A stretch of DNA of 38,328 nt from Jiangella anatolica (GTDB lineage: Bacteria > Actinomycetota > Actinomycetes > Jiangellales > Jiangellaceae): assembly GCF_003236295.1 (NCBI RefSeq), contig NZ_POTW01000064.1, forward strand, positions 1-38,328, given 5' to 3'. Of this stretch, positions 6,809 through 15,422 are shown piece by piece. Within the stretch, counting starts at the first letter, position 1; each line of letters begins with the position of its first letter. The notes beneath the pieces are model-generated. The model was given only the letters and a program-made list of their open reading frames with translations, was not told the DNA's origin and searched no databases. The translations under genes were made by a program, and so were the position numbers.

Positions 6809-7136
6809 ATGACGGGCAGCGTTGTGGTGCTCCACCGCGATGGATGGTTCGTGCTCTCCAGCTACTCGCCGACGGACACCGGCCCGCACATCATCAACGG
6901 CTGGGCCCGGCGGACAGCCGACTCGCTGCCGGACCACGAGCTCGGCGCGCTCGTGCTGGAAGGGCTGGTGGCGAGTCTGGAGGTTCTGCCACGAGGTCGG
7001 CGGTGTGCTGACGGCTTCGGCCGAAGAGAACCAGGGCCGCTGGTTCGGCCCGGCCGATTTCGAGATCGGCGCCGAGCCCCGCGACCCGGCCACGGTGGGG
7101 CGGGCCGTGCGGACGGCCTTGGGACACGCCCGCTGA
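6809..7136 (+). pseudogene. Small hypothetical gene split by a +1 frameshift
   Basis: From ATG 6809, a GC3-rich frame encodes about 58 residues (MTGSVVVLHRDGWFVLSSYS to LEGLVASLE). Near 6983 the coding signal passes to the +1 frame, which continues coherently (CHEVGGVLTASAEENQGRWF, then GPADFEIGAEPRDPATVGRA) to TGA at 7134-7136. After the switch point the original frame reads as an arginine/glycine-rich shadow to 7207. The combined product would be about 108 residues; I do not recognise the family. Real inactivation, an assembly error or, less likely, programmed frameshifting could explain it. The break is at or next to GAGGTTCTG (6980-6988). Confidence 0.65.
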
Positions 7137-7222
7137 GGCTGGCCTGGTGGAACGGGTCGCAGCGGACCCCGGGGAGCGGCATACTCAACGCAGACTCGCG
7201 ACCGTAGACCGAGAGGCACACC

Positions 7223-7774
7223 ATGGACATCGACGACCTGCTGGCCCGGCTCCCGATCGACCAGATCGCGGCCTCTCTCGGCGTGGACGAGGAGACCGCC
7301 GGCCAGGCGACCCGGCAGGCGCTGCCGGCGCTGATCGGCGGCATGCAGGCCAACGCGCAGGACGAGGCCGGCGCGGCGTCGCTGGCGAAGGCCCTCGACG
7401 AGCACGACGACGACCTGGTGAAGGGCGGCGTCGACCTGAGCCAGGTCGACACCGACGACGGCGACAAGATCGTCAAGAACGTGTTCGGCGAGAACCGCGA
7501 CCAGGTGGTCAACCAGCTCGCCGGCTTCAACAGCAAGGGCGGCGGCTCGGACCTGATCGGCAAGCTGCTGCCGATGCTGGCCCCGATCGTGCTGTCCTAC
7601 CTCGCCGGCAAGGCCAAGGGCGGCGGCCAGGCCGCACCCTCGCAGCAGGCGTCCGGCGGCGGCCTGACCGACCTCCTCGGCGGGCTGCTCGGCGGGGGCG
7701 GCAGCGGCGGCTCCGGCGGCCTGGGCGGGCTCGGCGACCTCCTGGGCGGCCTGCTCGGCGGCGGCAAGCGCTGA
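7223..7774 (+). CDS. DUF937-domain protein
   Basis: A 183-residue protein with a DUF937 (YidB-like) region over about residues 1-125: MDIDDLLARLPIDQIAASLG, ALPALIGGMQANAQDEAGAA, VFGENRDQVVNQLAG and KLLPMLAPIVLSYLAGK. The tail is a Gly/Leu-rich low-complexity segment in which LLGGLLGGG recurs. No signal peptide is seen. Function is unknown. GAGAGG stands before the ATG. A strong hairpin (7806-7837) follows the stop by 31 bases. The gene stands alone between the frameshifted gene and methylglyoxal synthase. Confidence 0.85.
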   Translation: MDIDDLLARLPIDQIAASLGVDEETAGQATRQALPALIGGMQANAQDEAGAASLAKALDEHDDDLVKGGVDLSQVDTDDGDKIVKNVFGENRDQVVNQLAGFNSKGGGSDLIGKLLPMLAPIVLSYLAGKAKGGGQAAPSQQASGGGLTDLLGGLLGGGGSGGSGGLGGLGDLLGGLLGGGKR

Positions 7775-7805
7775 CCTCGTCGTCACTGGGGCGACACGGC
7801 GGCGT

Positions 7806-7837
7806 CACTCACCCGGCCGAACCTGGTCGGGTGAGTG
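7806..7837 (+). promoter_or_regulatory. Hairpin spanning the methylglyoxal synthase start codon
   Basis: CACTCACCCG (7806-7815) pairs perfectly with CGGGTGAGTG (7828-7837), and three inner pairs (one G-U) leave a 6-base loop. The GTG start of mgsA (7831-7833) lies inside the 3' arm, and no purine-rich SD is visible before it. The stem could terminate the DUF937 transcript, although no T run follows, or mask the mgsA start. The pairing is seen; the function is inference. Confidence 0.5.
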
Positions 7838-8277
7838 GAATCCGACGACATATCGCCCTGGTGGCGCACGACAACAAGAAGGTCGAGCTGCTCGGCTGGG
7901 CCGCCTTCAACCGCGACACGCTGGCCCGGCACCGGCTGTACGCGACCGGGACCACCGGCACGATGCTCCAGTACGAGCTCGGCCTGCCGGTGACCCGGTT
8001 CCTCTCCGGCCCGGTCGGCGGCGACCAGCAGATCGGCGCGAAGATCGCCGAGGGCGTCATCGACCTGCTGATCTTCCTGTGGGACCCGTTGGAGCCGCAG
8101 CCGCACGACCCGGACGTGCGGGCGCTGCTGCGGCTGGCGGCGGTCTGGAACATCGGCGTGGCCTGCAACGTCACCAGCGCCGACCTGATGATCTCGTCGC
8201 CGCTGCTGTCCGGCTTCTACCAGCGGGTCCGGCCGGACTTCGGCGACCGCGAGTGGCGCGCGGCGGAGGCCGGCTGA
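7831..8277 (+). CDS. mgsA: Methylglyoxal synthase
   Basis: A 148-residue enzyme converting dihydroxyacetone phosphate to methylglyoxal and phosphate, a bypass that relieves sugar-phosphate overload. It matches the E. coli enzyme throughout: IALVAHDNKK, YATGTTGTML (phosphate loop), LSGPVGGDQQIGAKIAEG (catalytic Asp), LLIFLWDPLEPQPHDPDVRA (His and Asp) and WNIGVACNVTSADLMIS. GTG 7831 is the only usable start, since the next GTG (7861) would delete the first beta strand. The frame is open much further upstream but without a start codon or coding signal. It lies near sugar-phosphate genes but is not linked to them in an operon. The start codon is buried in a hairpin. Confidence 0.93.
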   Translation: MSGIRRHIALVAHDNKKVELLGWAAFNRDTLARHRLYATGTTGTMLQYELGLPVTRFLSGPVGGDQQIGAKIAEGVIDLLIFLWDPLEPQPHDPDVRALLRLAAVWNIGVACNVTSADLMISSPLLSGFYQRVRPDFGDREWRAAEAG

Positions 8278-8308
8278 CGGTGTCGCCGGCCGGCCCCCGC
8301 CTCGCGCG

Positions 8309-11236
8309 TCAGCGTCCCGGCGACGCGACCACCAGCTGACCGGTCGCCGTCCGGCCGGTGCCGGCGCCCACCCCGGTGACGACGAGGTAGCGGGCGTCGA
8401 CGACGGCGGGAACGGCGACGGTGTGCGCGACGGCGCCGCGTGCATCGGCCACGACGTCGACCGGCGCCAGGCCGTCGACCGCGACGGTCACCGTCTCACC
8501 GGCCCGGAACCCGGACGCCGTCACCACGGCGGACGTCCCCGGACGGGCCACACCGCGGGCGCCGATCCGGGCGCCCGCCTGGACCTCGGCCAGCTCGTCG
8601 CAGGCCGAGCCCGGCGTCCCGTACGACGGCAGCGGGACGCCGCCGTCGAGCACGCCGTCGTCCTCGCGCAGCCAGGTGAAGCCGATGGCCCGCCGGCCCA
8701 TCACCGCGCCGGACGTGTTGATCACGCTGGCCTTGACCTGCGTCCCCGCGCTGGCGCTCGCCACGGTGTCGCCCTGCCGGGACGCGGTGACGACCTTGCA
8801 CGTCTCACCCGGCCCGAACGTGACCTCCTGCATCGTCGCGCCGAACCGGCTGGTCGCCGAGCCGAGCACCGAGACGTAGCCGGTCACCGGCACCGGCGAC
8901 GGCCGGTCGAGGTACACCGCGACCTCGGTCGTGCCAGGCCCGTCGCCCTCGTCGGTGTTCGGCGCGTAGACGTCGATCGACGGCCAGGTCCGCGACCGCG
9001 GCTCCCCGACGGCGGACGACTCGAACGCCAGGTCGGACACGTACGCCGCGCCGGCGCCCGTAGGGTCGGTCGCGCCCGCCGCGCCCGTCAGCTGGACCGT
9101 GGCGAGACGAGTGACGTCCAGCCCGGCGGCCGACAGCTCCGCGATCGGCACGTCCACCTGCTGCAGCACGATCTTCTTCAGCGTGCTCGCCGCCGCGGCG
9201 GTGTCCGACGTCGGCATCCGGACCAGCGCGTACGGGTTCAGCTGGCTCACCGGAGCGGACCACGTCGCGCCCACACCGTCGACGACGGACAGGACCAGGT
9301 CCGTGCCGACGCCCACCGTCTCGTCGGCGGCCAGCTTCACCGACAGCCGCTGGAACCGGCTCGCGTCGCGTTGCCCGGCCGGCACCGCGACGGACAACCC
9401 GTCGCCGGGTGCCGACCACGTCAGCCGGGTCAGCGGCGTCGCCGGGACGTTGCCGCCGTTGGAGGCCGGCGTCCAGTGCGGCGCGACGGCGCTCGGCGTC
9501 GACGCGCACGGCGGGAGGTGCTGCGGCACGGTGCGCTCGGACAGGCTGGCGCACACCGCCGCCGTCGCCGCGCCCGCCGTCGTCACGGCCGCCGACGGCG
9601 AGTCGAACGAGGCCAGCGTCGACCGCGATCCGGCCGGCGCCGTCGACACGCTGCGCACGTCCGCGTCGCCGAGCGACGCCGGCACCGCGCGGGACCCGTC
9701 GAACATCGGCAGGAACTGCTCCTCGCCGCCCATCGTCAGCCGGAACCAGGCCGACATGTAGGCGGTGCCGACGTCGTACTGCTCCTCGGGCGAGAGCCGG
9801 ATGGAGGTGTTCGCCACCGACGGGTCGGTGCCGCAGATCGGCTCCACCCGGCGCGCCGCGCTCCCCCAGTCGTCGCTGACGCTGAAGGAGAACAGCCCCG
9901 GCGTCCAGACGGTGTTGAAGAAGTTGTGGTTGGCGCCCATCACCCAGACGCCGCTGCGCAGCACGTCGTCGTCGAAGGCGTAGCGGGAGTCGTCCAGCAG
10001 GTGCTGGCCCTGCTGGTTCGAGACGTCGCCATCGCAGTAGGGCAGGATCACGTTCATCGGGACGTCAGGCACCGTCATGCGGCCGAAGTCGACCGGCGCC
10101 AGCGGCAGGATCGACTCAATGGCCCACGGGTTCGGCAGCGCCTGGTTGAGCACCGCGGCCGACGTCACGCCCTCGCCGCCGCGCGAGTGCCCCATCAGGC
10201 CGATGTGGCTCAGGTCGAAGCGGCCACGCAGGTCGGCGGCGCGGACGGTGTCGAGCGGGTCGACGCCGCCCGGGAAGGCGCCGGCCCGCGCGGCGAGGGC
10301 TGCGGTCCCCGCCGCGAGGGCCTGGTTCAGGGTGACCTCGCGGTCCGTCCACGCATCGGCGTAGGCGACCCGCCGGCCGTTCGTGGCGTTGTCCAGCATG
10401 GTCAGCGTGTCGAGGATCAGCTGGCCGCGTGCCTGGGCGCCCTGGTCGGCGGCGAGCTGGTTGTCGTTGGCGTTGACGGCGTTGGCCGAGATCGATACGA
10501 CGGCGTACCCCTGGCTGGCCAGCGCCCGCGCTGTCCCGTCGTAGCCGAGGTAGCTGGGGATCGACAGCCGGGCCGGGCTCGCGTCCGGCGACGCCGCGCA
10601 CGGCCAGCGGTTCGGGTTGGCCGCGCCGTCGCCGTAGCAGGAGCCGTGCCGGCCGTGCAGCAGGATGACGGTGGGCCGGGCGCCGCCGGTCGTGGGCAGG
10701 TAGAGCTTGCCCTCCAGCTCGCCGCGGATGCCGCCGATCGCGGCCAGCGGCACCGCCTGGTCGCCGAACGCGTAGATCGATTCGGTCCAGTCGTACGGGC
10801 CCGGGTCCAGCGGGTCCGCGGCGAGGTCCTCGACGGCGGCGTCCGGCACCGCCGTGGGGACGCGTGCCGACGCGGCCGCCGTCCCGCCCGACTCGCTGGA
10901 CCAGCCCGGTTCGACGCTGTCCGCGGCGGCCACCGCCGGGTCGGCCGTGACGACGGTCAGCGACCGGCCGTCGGCGGACTCGGTCGCCAGCCCGATCGGC
11001 TCCCCGTCGACGAGGATCGTGGGGGCGTCGCCGCGGATCGGCAGCGGCCGGTCCAGCTCGACGGTGACCTGATAGCCGCCGGGAGCCCGGTCGACGGACC
11101 AGTTCGGGCCGGACGCGACCTCGGCGGCGACGGGAGACGAGACGGCCGGCGTGGCGACCGCCGGCGCGGCGAGCAGTGCGGACGACAGCAAGACCGTCAC
11201 GCCGGCGGCGATGCACCGGCGAGCAGACGTGCCCAC
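8309..11236 (-). CDS. Large secreted alpha/beta hydrolase (esterase-like)
   Basis: A 975-residue exported protein with a signal peptide at 1-29 (cleavage near AVA-TP). The GTG start has AGGAG seven bases upstream. An alpha/beta-hydrolase domain spans about 150-560: oxyanion strand TVILLHGRHGS (about 190), nucleophile elbow LMGHSRGGEG (Ser351), acid near YCDGDVSNQ (Asp402 or 404) and base in GANHNFFN (His437). The last 400 residues are beta-rich, with accessory sections including a Calx-beta/fibronectin-like part (about 760-860, EVAVYLDRPSPVPVTGYVSV) and a final Ig-like module (RPGTSAVVTASGFRAGETVT). An esterase on plant or microbial polymers is plausible; the substrate is unknown. It is transcribed alone, just beyond the end of the catabolic operon. 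Confidence 0.83.
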   Translation of the reverse strand: MGTSARRCIAAGVTVLLSSALLAAPAVATPAVSSPVAAEVASGPNWSVDRAPGGYQVTVELDRPLPIRGDAPTILVDGEPIGLATESADGRSLTVVTADPAVAAADSVEPGWSSESGGTAAASARVPTAVPDAAVEDLAADPLDPGPYDWTESIYAFGDQAVPLAAIGGIRGELEGKLYLPTTGGARPTVILLHGRHGSCYGDGAANPNRWPCAASPDASPARLSIPSYLGYDGTARALASQGYAVVSISANAVNANDNQLAADQGAQARGQLILDTLTMLDNATNGRRVAYADAWTDREVTLNQALAAGTAALAARAGAFPGGVDPLDTVRAADLRGRFDLSHIGLMGHSRGGEGVTSAAVLNQALPNPWAIESILPLAPVDFGRMTVPDVPMNVILPYCDGDVSNQQGQHLLDDSRYAFDDDVLRSGVWVMGANHNFFNTVWTPGLFSFSVSDDWGSAARRVEPICGTDPSVANTSIRLSPEEQYDVGTAYMSAWFRLTMGGEEQFLPMFDGSRAVPASLGDADVRSVSTAPAGSRSTLASFDSPSAAVTTAGAATAAVCASLSERTVPQHLPPCASTPSAVAPHWTPASNGGNVPATPLTRLTWSAPGDGLSVAVPAGQRDASRFQRLSVKLAADETVGVGTDLVLSVVDGVGATWSAPVSQLNPYALVRMPTSDTAAAASTLKKIVLQQVDVPIAELSAAGLDVTRLATVQLTGAAGATDPTGAGAAYVSDLAFESSAVGEPRSRTWPSIDVYAPNTDEGDGPGTTEVAVYLDRPSPVPVTGYVSVLGSATSRFGATMQEVTFGPGETCKVVTASRQGDTVASASAGTQVKASVINTSGAVMGRRAIGFTWLREDDGVLDGGVPLPSYGTPGSACDELAEVQAGARIGARGVARPGTSAVVTASGFRAGETVTVAVDGLAPVDVVADARGAVAHTVAVPAVVDARYLVVTGVGAGTGRTATGQLVVASPGR

Positions 11237-11238
11237 AG

Positions 11239-11266
11239 ATGGCTCCTAGGGGTTGAAGGGAGCCAC
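11239..11266 (-). promoter_or_regulatory. SD-masking hairpin before the secreted hydrolase
   Basis: In the minus-strand mRNA, GUGGCUCC pairs with GGAGCCAU over eight pairs (one G-U) around a 12-base loop. The 3' arm contains most of the AGGAG ribosome-binding site, four bases before the GTG start at 11236. This could throttle translation of the large exported protein. The pairing is visible; regulation is inferred. Confidence 0.4.
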
Positions 11267-11324
11267 AGTCTGCCCAGCGCACCTTTCCGTACTATTTCAT
11301 TGCTTTAGCGGCTATATTTCGTAT

Positions 11325-12335
11325 TCAACCCAGCCGGGCCAGCTGTTCCGCGGTGACCTCGTGCCGCAGCTCCTCGCCGGCGAGGAAGCGGGCGATCTCG
11401 TCGGCGACGAGCGCGCCGCCGCGCGCCCGCGCCTCCAGCGTGCCGCCCGCCTCGTGCGGAGTGAGCAGGACGTTCGGCAGTGTTCGCAGCGGGTGGTCCA
11501 CCGGCAGCGGCTGCTCGTCGAACACGTCGATCGCGGCGTCCAGCCGCCCCGACTCGAGCTCGGCCAGCAGCGCCTCGCCGTCGACGAGGGCGGCGCGGGC
11601 AGTGTTGACCAGCAGCGCACCGTCCGGCAGCAGCGCCAGCTCGCGCGCGCCGATCATCCGCCGCGTCTCCGGCAGCACCGGCGCGTGCAGCGCCAGCACC
11701 CGCGAGCCGCGCAGGACGGTGTCCAGGTCGGCGACCCGCACGCCCAGCGCGGCGGCCTCCGACGCGGAGAGGTACGGGTCGGCGACGGTGACCACTCCCC
11801 CGAGCGCCCGCACCAGCTCGGCGTAGGCCCGCCCGGTCCGGGACGCCCCGACGACGCCGACGGGGCTGCCGGCCAGCTCGTGCCGGGCCGGCGCCGACGC
11901 CTTCGCCTCGGCCCACGCCACGCCGGACCGCAGCGCGCCGTCGAAACGATTCACCCGGTGCAGCAGCGCCAGCGTCAACGCCAGCGCCTGCTCGCCGACG
12001 GCACGGGCCATCGCGGCGCCGGCCTGGGTCACCCGGACGCCCCGCGCGAACGCGTCGAGGCCGACATAGGGCTTCACCGACGCGCCCGTGTGCGCGACGA
12101 GGCGCAGCGCCGGCGCCGCCTCGAGCACGTCGCCGGTGACCGGCGCACACGGCCAGCTGGTCACCAGCACGTCGGCCGGCCCGGCCAGCTCCGCGAGCAC
12201 CGGCGGCGAGCCCAGCAGCACGCCGTCGTCCACGACCCGCAGCGACCCCAGCCCGCCGAGCGACGCCTCCACCCCGGAGGGGAAGAACAGCGCCCGCAGC
12301 TCGGCGGGCACGGCCACCGCGATGACCGGGCTCAC
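11325..12335 (-). CDS. D-isomer-specific 2-hydroxyacid dehydrogenase family protein
   Basis: A 336-residue NAD(P)-dependent dehydrogenase. The C-terminal nucleotide-binding domain has VGVVGASRTGRAYAELVRAL (Rossmann glycines) with Asp in VTVADPYL. Catalytic residues are Arg in LLVNTARAALVDGEALL, Glu in DVFDEQPLP and His in LTPHEAGGT, where Glu replaces the usual Ile/Ala after His. It starts in a GTGA overlap with the upstream permease, so it is the last gene of the eight-gene operon that begins at 19219. Family members reduce 2-oxoacids or oxidise 2-hydroxyacids. In this context it probably handles an oxidised sugar intermediate; the substrate is unknown. Confidence 0.87.
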   Translation of the reverse strand: MSPVIAVAVPAELRALFFPSGVEASLGGLGSLRVVDDGVLLGSPPVLAELAGPADVLVTSWPCAPVTGDVLEAAPALRLVAHTGASVKPYVGLDAFARGVRVTQAGAAMARAVGEQALALTLALLHRVNRFDGALRSGVAWAEAKASAPARHELAGSPVGVVGASRTGRAYAELVRALGGVVTVADPYLSASEAAALGVRVADLDTVLRGSRVLALHAPVLPETRRMIGARELALLPDGALLVNTARAALVDGEALLAELESGRLDAAIDVFDEQPLPVDHPLRTLPNVLLTPHEAGGTLEARARGGALVADEIARFLAGEELRHEVTAEQLARLG

Positions 12336-13225
12336 CCCTTGACCCCGGTCATCGTGACCCCCTCGGTGAAGTAGCGCTGCCCGACCAGGTAGGCCATGAA
12401 GATCGGCACGAACGCCACCACCGACCCGGCCAGCACGATGTTGAGCGGCGCGTTCTCCGCGTTCAGCGACGCCAGGCCGGTAGTCAGCGTCCGCATGTCG
12501 GAGCTCTGCCCGACGATCAGCGGCCAGAGAAAATCGTTCCAGTGCCAGAGGAACACGAACACGCCGAGCGTGGCCAGGATCGGCTTGATCAGCGGCAGCA
12601 CCATCGTCGTGTACATCCGCCACTCCGAGCAGCCGTCCAGCATCGCCGCCTCGAACAGCTCGTCCGGCAGCGACTTGATGAACTGCCGCATGAGGAAGAC
12701 GGCCTGCGCGTTGGCCAGCGTCGGCAGGATCAGGCCCCAGTACGTGTTCACGCCGCCGGCCTCGGAGATGACGATGAAGCTGGGGATCAGCGTGACGTGG
12801 TACGGGACCATGATCATCGCGATGAACGACCAGAACATCACCTCCTTGCCGGGGAACCGCTTGCGCGCGAACGCGTAGCCGGCCAGCGACGCGAGGAACA
12901 GCACCGCGACCACGGACACGATCGAGTAGACGGCGGTGTTCAGCGTCCAGCGCAGCACCGACTCTGCGCCCAGCACCCGCTCGTAGGCCTCGGTCGAGAT
13001 CGGCCACGGCAGCAGGCTGTCCGGCATCGTGATCGCGCCGGTCGGTTTCAGCGACAGCACGACCATCGCGTAGAACGGGAACAGCGTCACGACGGCGCCG
13101 AGGAACAGCAGCACCGCCCGCACGGCCCGGCCACCGCGGCCGGGCTGCAGCGCCCGGTACGGCCGCCGTCGATCCGGGCGGACGGGAGCGGCCTCCACCG
13201 CCGCCGAGGTGCTCAGCGCCGTCAT
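12332..13225 (-). CDS. Carbohydrate ABC transporter permease (MalG-like, CUT1)
   Basis: A 297-residue inner-membrane permease with six predicted helices. The first is AVLLFLGAVVTLFPFYAMVV, and the last precedes the C-terminal QRYFTEGVTMTGVKG typical of MalG/UgpE-type subunits. The EAA loop ELFEAAMLDGCSEWRMYTTM, which docks to the ATPase, is intact. It overlaps the other permease by four bases upstream (ATGA) and the dehydrogenase downstream (GTGA). No ATPase gene is in the window, so a shared MsiK-type ATPase elsewhere is the likely partner, as is common for actinobacterial CUT1 systems. Confidence 0.93.
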   Translation of the reverse strand: MTALSTSAAVEAAPVRPDRRRPYRALQPGRGGRAVRAVLLFLGAVVTLFPFYAMVVLSLKPTGAITMPDSLLPWPISTEAYERVLGAESVLRWTLNTAVYSIVSVVAVLFLASLAGYAFARKRFPGKEVMFWSFIAMIMVPYHVTLIPSFIVISEAGGVNTYWGLILPTLANAQAVFLMRQFIKSLPDELFEAAMLDGCSEWRMYTTMVLPLIKPILATLGVFVFLWHWNDFLWPLIVGQSSDMRTLTTGLASLNAENAPLNIVLAGSVVAFVPIFMAYLVGQRYFTEGVTMTGVKG

Positions 13226-14118
13226 CGGTCCCTCCCCAGGGTCAGCCGCTGGATCAGCGCGACCACCAGCGTCATCACGAACAGCGCCAGCCCGATCGCG
13301 CTGGCGTAGCCGAAGTCGAAGTACCGGAACGCCTGGTCGTAGAGCTGGAAGACCAGCATGTAGCTCGACTGCGCCGGCCCGCCGCCGGTCATCACGTAGA
13401 CGGTGTCGAAGACCTGGAACGACATCGTCGTCTCGATGACGGCGAGGAAGAACAGCGCCGGCGTCAGCTCCGGCAGCACGATGTAGCGGAACCGGTGCCA
13501 GGGGCCGGCGCCGTCGGTGAGCGCCGCCTCCTCCAGCTCGCGTGGGATGTCCTGCAGCCTCGCCAGCAGGATCAGCATGCCGAACCCGAACCGCGTCCAC
13601 ACCGCGACGATCACCAGCGCCGGCACCACCAGCGTCGTGTCCGACAGCCAGGACCCGTCCGGGAGCCCGACGGAGCCTAGCAGCGACGACCACGGGCCAC
13701 CGGCGGAGAAGATCCAGGTGAACACGATGCCGGCGAGCACCAGGCTGGTCACGACCGGCAGGAAGAAGATGGACCGGAACAGCCGCGAGCCGCGGAACGA
13801 GCGCCGCACCAGCAGCGCCATGCCCAGCGCGGCCAGGATCGACAGCGGCACCGCCAGCACCGAGTAGATCAGCGTCGTGCGCAGCGCCCGCCAGAACAGC
13901 GGGTCGTCGGCCAGTCGGCGCAGGTTCTCCAGGCCGGTCCAGCTGGTCTCCGCGCCGATCGTGTAGTCGGTGAACGCGAGCACGCCGCCGGCGATCGCCG
14001 GCCCGAACCGGAACGCGAGGAAGAACAGGAAGACGGGCAGGACGAACAGCAGGCCGACGCGGGCCTCCCGCCGGCGCGAGGTCCGGCGGGAGGCGACCGC
14101 GGTGTCGCTCACCGTCAT
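13222..14118 (-). CDS. Carbohydrate ABC transporter permease (MalF-like, CUT1)
   Basis: A 298-residue membrane permease. A basic N-terminus is followed by helix 1 (VGLLFVLPVFLFFLAFRFGP), the periplasm-facing TDYTIGAETSWTGLENL segment and four to five further helices. The EAA loop ELEEAALTDGAGPWHRFRYI is intact, followed by the family signature VFDTVYVMTGGGPAQSS. It pairs with the MalG-like subunit and the lipoprotein encoded directly upstream, which it overlaps by four bases (14115-14118). The transported compound is probably a mono- or oligosaccharide or a derivative. Confidence 0.93.
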   Translation of the reverse strand: MTVSDTAVASRRTSRRREARVGLLFVLPVFLFFLAFRFGPAIAGGVLAFTDYTIGAETSWTGLENLRRLADDPLFWRALRTTLIYSVLAVPLSILAALGMALLVRRSFRGSRLFRSIFFLPVVTSLVLAGIVFTWIFSAGGPWSSLLGSVGLPDGSWLSDTTLVVPALVIVAVWTRFGFGMLILLARLQDIPRELEEAALTDGAGPWHRFRYIVLPELTPALFFLAVIETTMSFQVFDTVYVMTGGGPAQSSYMLVFQLYDQAFRYFDFGYASAIGLALFVMTLVVALIQRLTLGRDR

Positions 14119-15389
14119 CCGAGGAGCGCGTTCGCCGCGTCGGCGGCGTCGTCGAGCGCCTGCTGCGGGTCCTTGTCGCCGACGAGGACCGCCTGGATCT
14201 CCGGCGCCAGCACGCCCATCACCTCACGCGCGTGCTCGTTCAGCGGGCCGACGGTGGTGAGGCCGGCGAACTGCTCCAGCTCGCCGAGGATCGGGTCGCC
14301 CTCGTAGAGCGCGCCGACCGACTCCTTCGTCGAGAAGAACCGGCCGGCCGTGTCGAACTCGGCGGCCCGCTCGGCGGACGTGACGAAGTCGATCCAGGCG
14401 CCGGCGGCCTCCTTGTCCTCGGCCGAGGACAGCATCGACAGCGAGCCGACGGTGCCGTACTGGATCTGCTCGGCGTCCTTCAACGGCGGCCGGACGATGA
14501 CGTTCTCCTCGCCCCAGAAGTCGACCAGGTACTGCGGCTCCATGTGCCAGACGCAGGCGACCTTGTTCTGCGCGATCCGGGTCTGCTCCAGCGGCGGCTC
14601 GGTGGTGAGCTGGCCCGGGTCCACGTAGCCGCCCTCGACCAGCTGCTGGACGAACTCCAGCGCGCGCACGCCCTCGTCGCTGTTGAACGCGACCTCGGTG
14701 CCGTCCTCGTTGAAGACGTCGCCGCCGGCCTGCCAGAGCAGCGGGTAGAACGACAGGTTCAGCGAGTTGGCGACGTCGCCGCCGTAGGCCGTCATGTCGA
14801 AGCCGGCGTCCTTGAACGCCGGCGCCATCTCCAGCAGGTCGTCCCACGTCTCCGGGTACTCCGTCTGCCCGACGGCGTCGAAGACCTGCTTGTTGCAGAC
14901 CAGCGCGAGCACGCTCTGCAGGACCGGCGCACCCATCATCTGCCCGTCGATGCTGACGGAGTCGACGACGTTCTGGCGGTAGTCCGACCGCTCCTCCTCG
15001 CTCAGGTAGTCGTCGATCGGCTCGATGTTGCGCGCGTAGGCCGGCAGCTGGTCCGGGATCAGGTAGACGACGTCCGGCGCGCTGTTGCCGGCGATCGCCG
15101 TGGTCAGCGCCTGGTCGCGGTCGGCCCACGGGAAGATCTCGACGTTCACCTCGACGTCGGGGAACTCCGCGTTGAACGCCGCGATCGTGTCGTCCCAGAA
15201 GGCGCGGTGGGTGGGCTCGTCGGCGATGACGGGATAGGTCCACATGGTGACCTCGCCCGAGACGGCGCCAGTGCCGCCGTCGCCGTCGCCGCCGGTGGTG
15301 CCCGTGTCGTCGTCGCCACCGCAGGCGGTGGCGATCAGTCCGATGCCGAGCACGAGCGCGGCAACGGCCGGAGCGTTGCGGGTACGCAT
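14115..15389 (-). CDS. Extracellular solute-binding lipoprotein (CUT1, family 1)
   Basis: A 424-residue sugar-type substrate-binding protein. The signal peptide ends in the lipobox LIATACGG with acylated Cys23, followed by an Asp/Gly linker. The mature part shows the family pattern VTMWTYPVIADEPTHRAFWD, FNAEFPDVEVNVEIFPW, GNSAPDVVYLIPDQL and a late TSAERAAEFDTAGRF. AGGAGA precedes the ATG, with a 33-base gap from the FAD oxidoreductase gene upstream, so it may be translated at a higher level than its neighbours. It delivers ligand to the two permeases downstream. Many Asp/Glu and aromatic residues fit carbohydrate binding but do not identify the ligand. Confidence 0.93.
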   Translation of the reverse strand: MRTRNAPAVAALVLGIGLIATACGGDDDTGTTGGDGDGGTGAVSGEVTMWTYPVIADEPTHRAFWDDTIAAFNAEFPDVEVNVEIFPWADRDQALTTAIAGNSAPDVVYLIPDQLPAYARNIEPIDDYLSEEERSDYRQNVVDSVSIDGQMMGAPVLQSVLALVCNKQVFDAVGQTEYPETWDDLLEMAPAFKDAGFDMTAYGGDVANSLNLSFYPLLWQAGGDVFNEDGTEVAFNSDEGVRALEFVQQLVEGGYVDPGQLTTEPPLEQTRIAQNKVACVWHMEPQYLVDFWGEENVIVRPPLKDAEQIQYGTVGSLSMLSSAEDKEAAGAWIDFVTSAERAAEFDTAGRFFSTKESVGALYEGDPILGELEQFAGLTTVGPLNEHAREVMGVLAPEIQAVLVGDKDPQQALDDAADAANALLG

Positions 15390-15422
15390 CTCTCCGTCTC
15401 CTTCTGTGTGTCGGATGGGGTT

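Noticed and set aside
7806-7837. Pure intrinsic terminator of the DUF937 gene
   Set aside because: No T run follows and the stem includes the next gene's start codon, so it is listed as regulatory with termination only as an alternative.
8423-11308. 961-codon plus-strand open frame
   Set aside because: It is the antisense shadow of the secreted hydrolase; His/Arg/Gln-rich with no motif.
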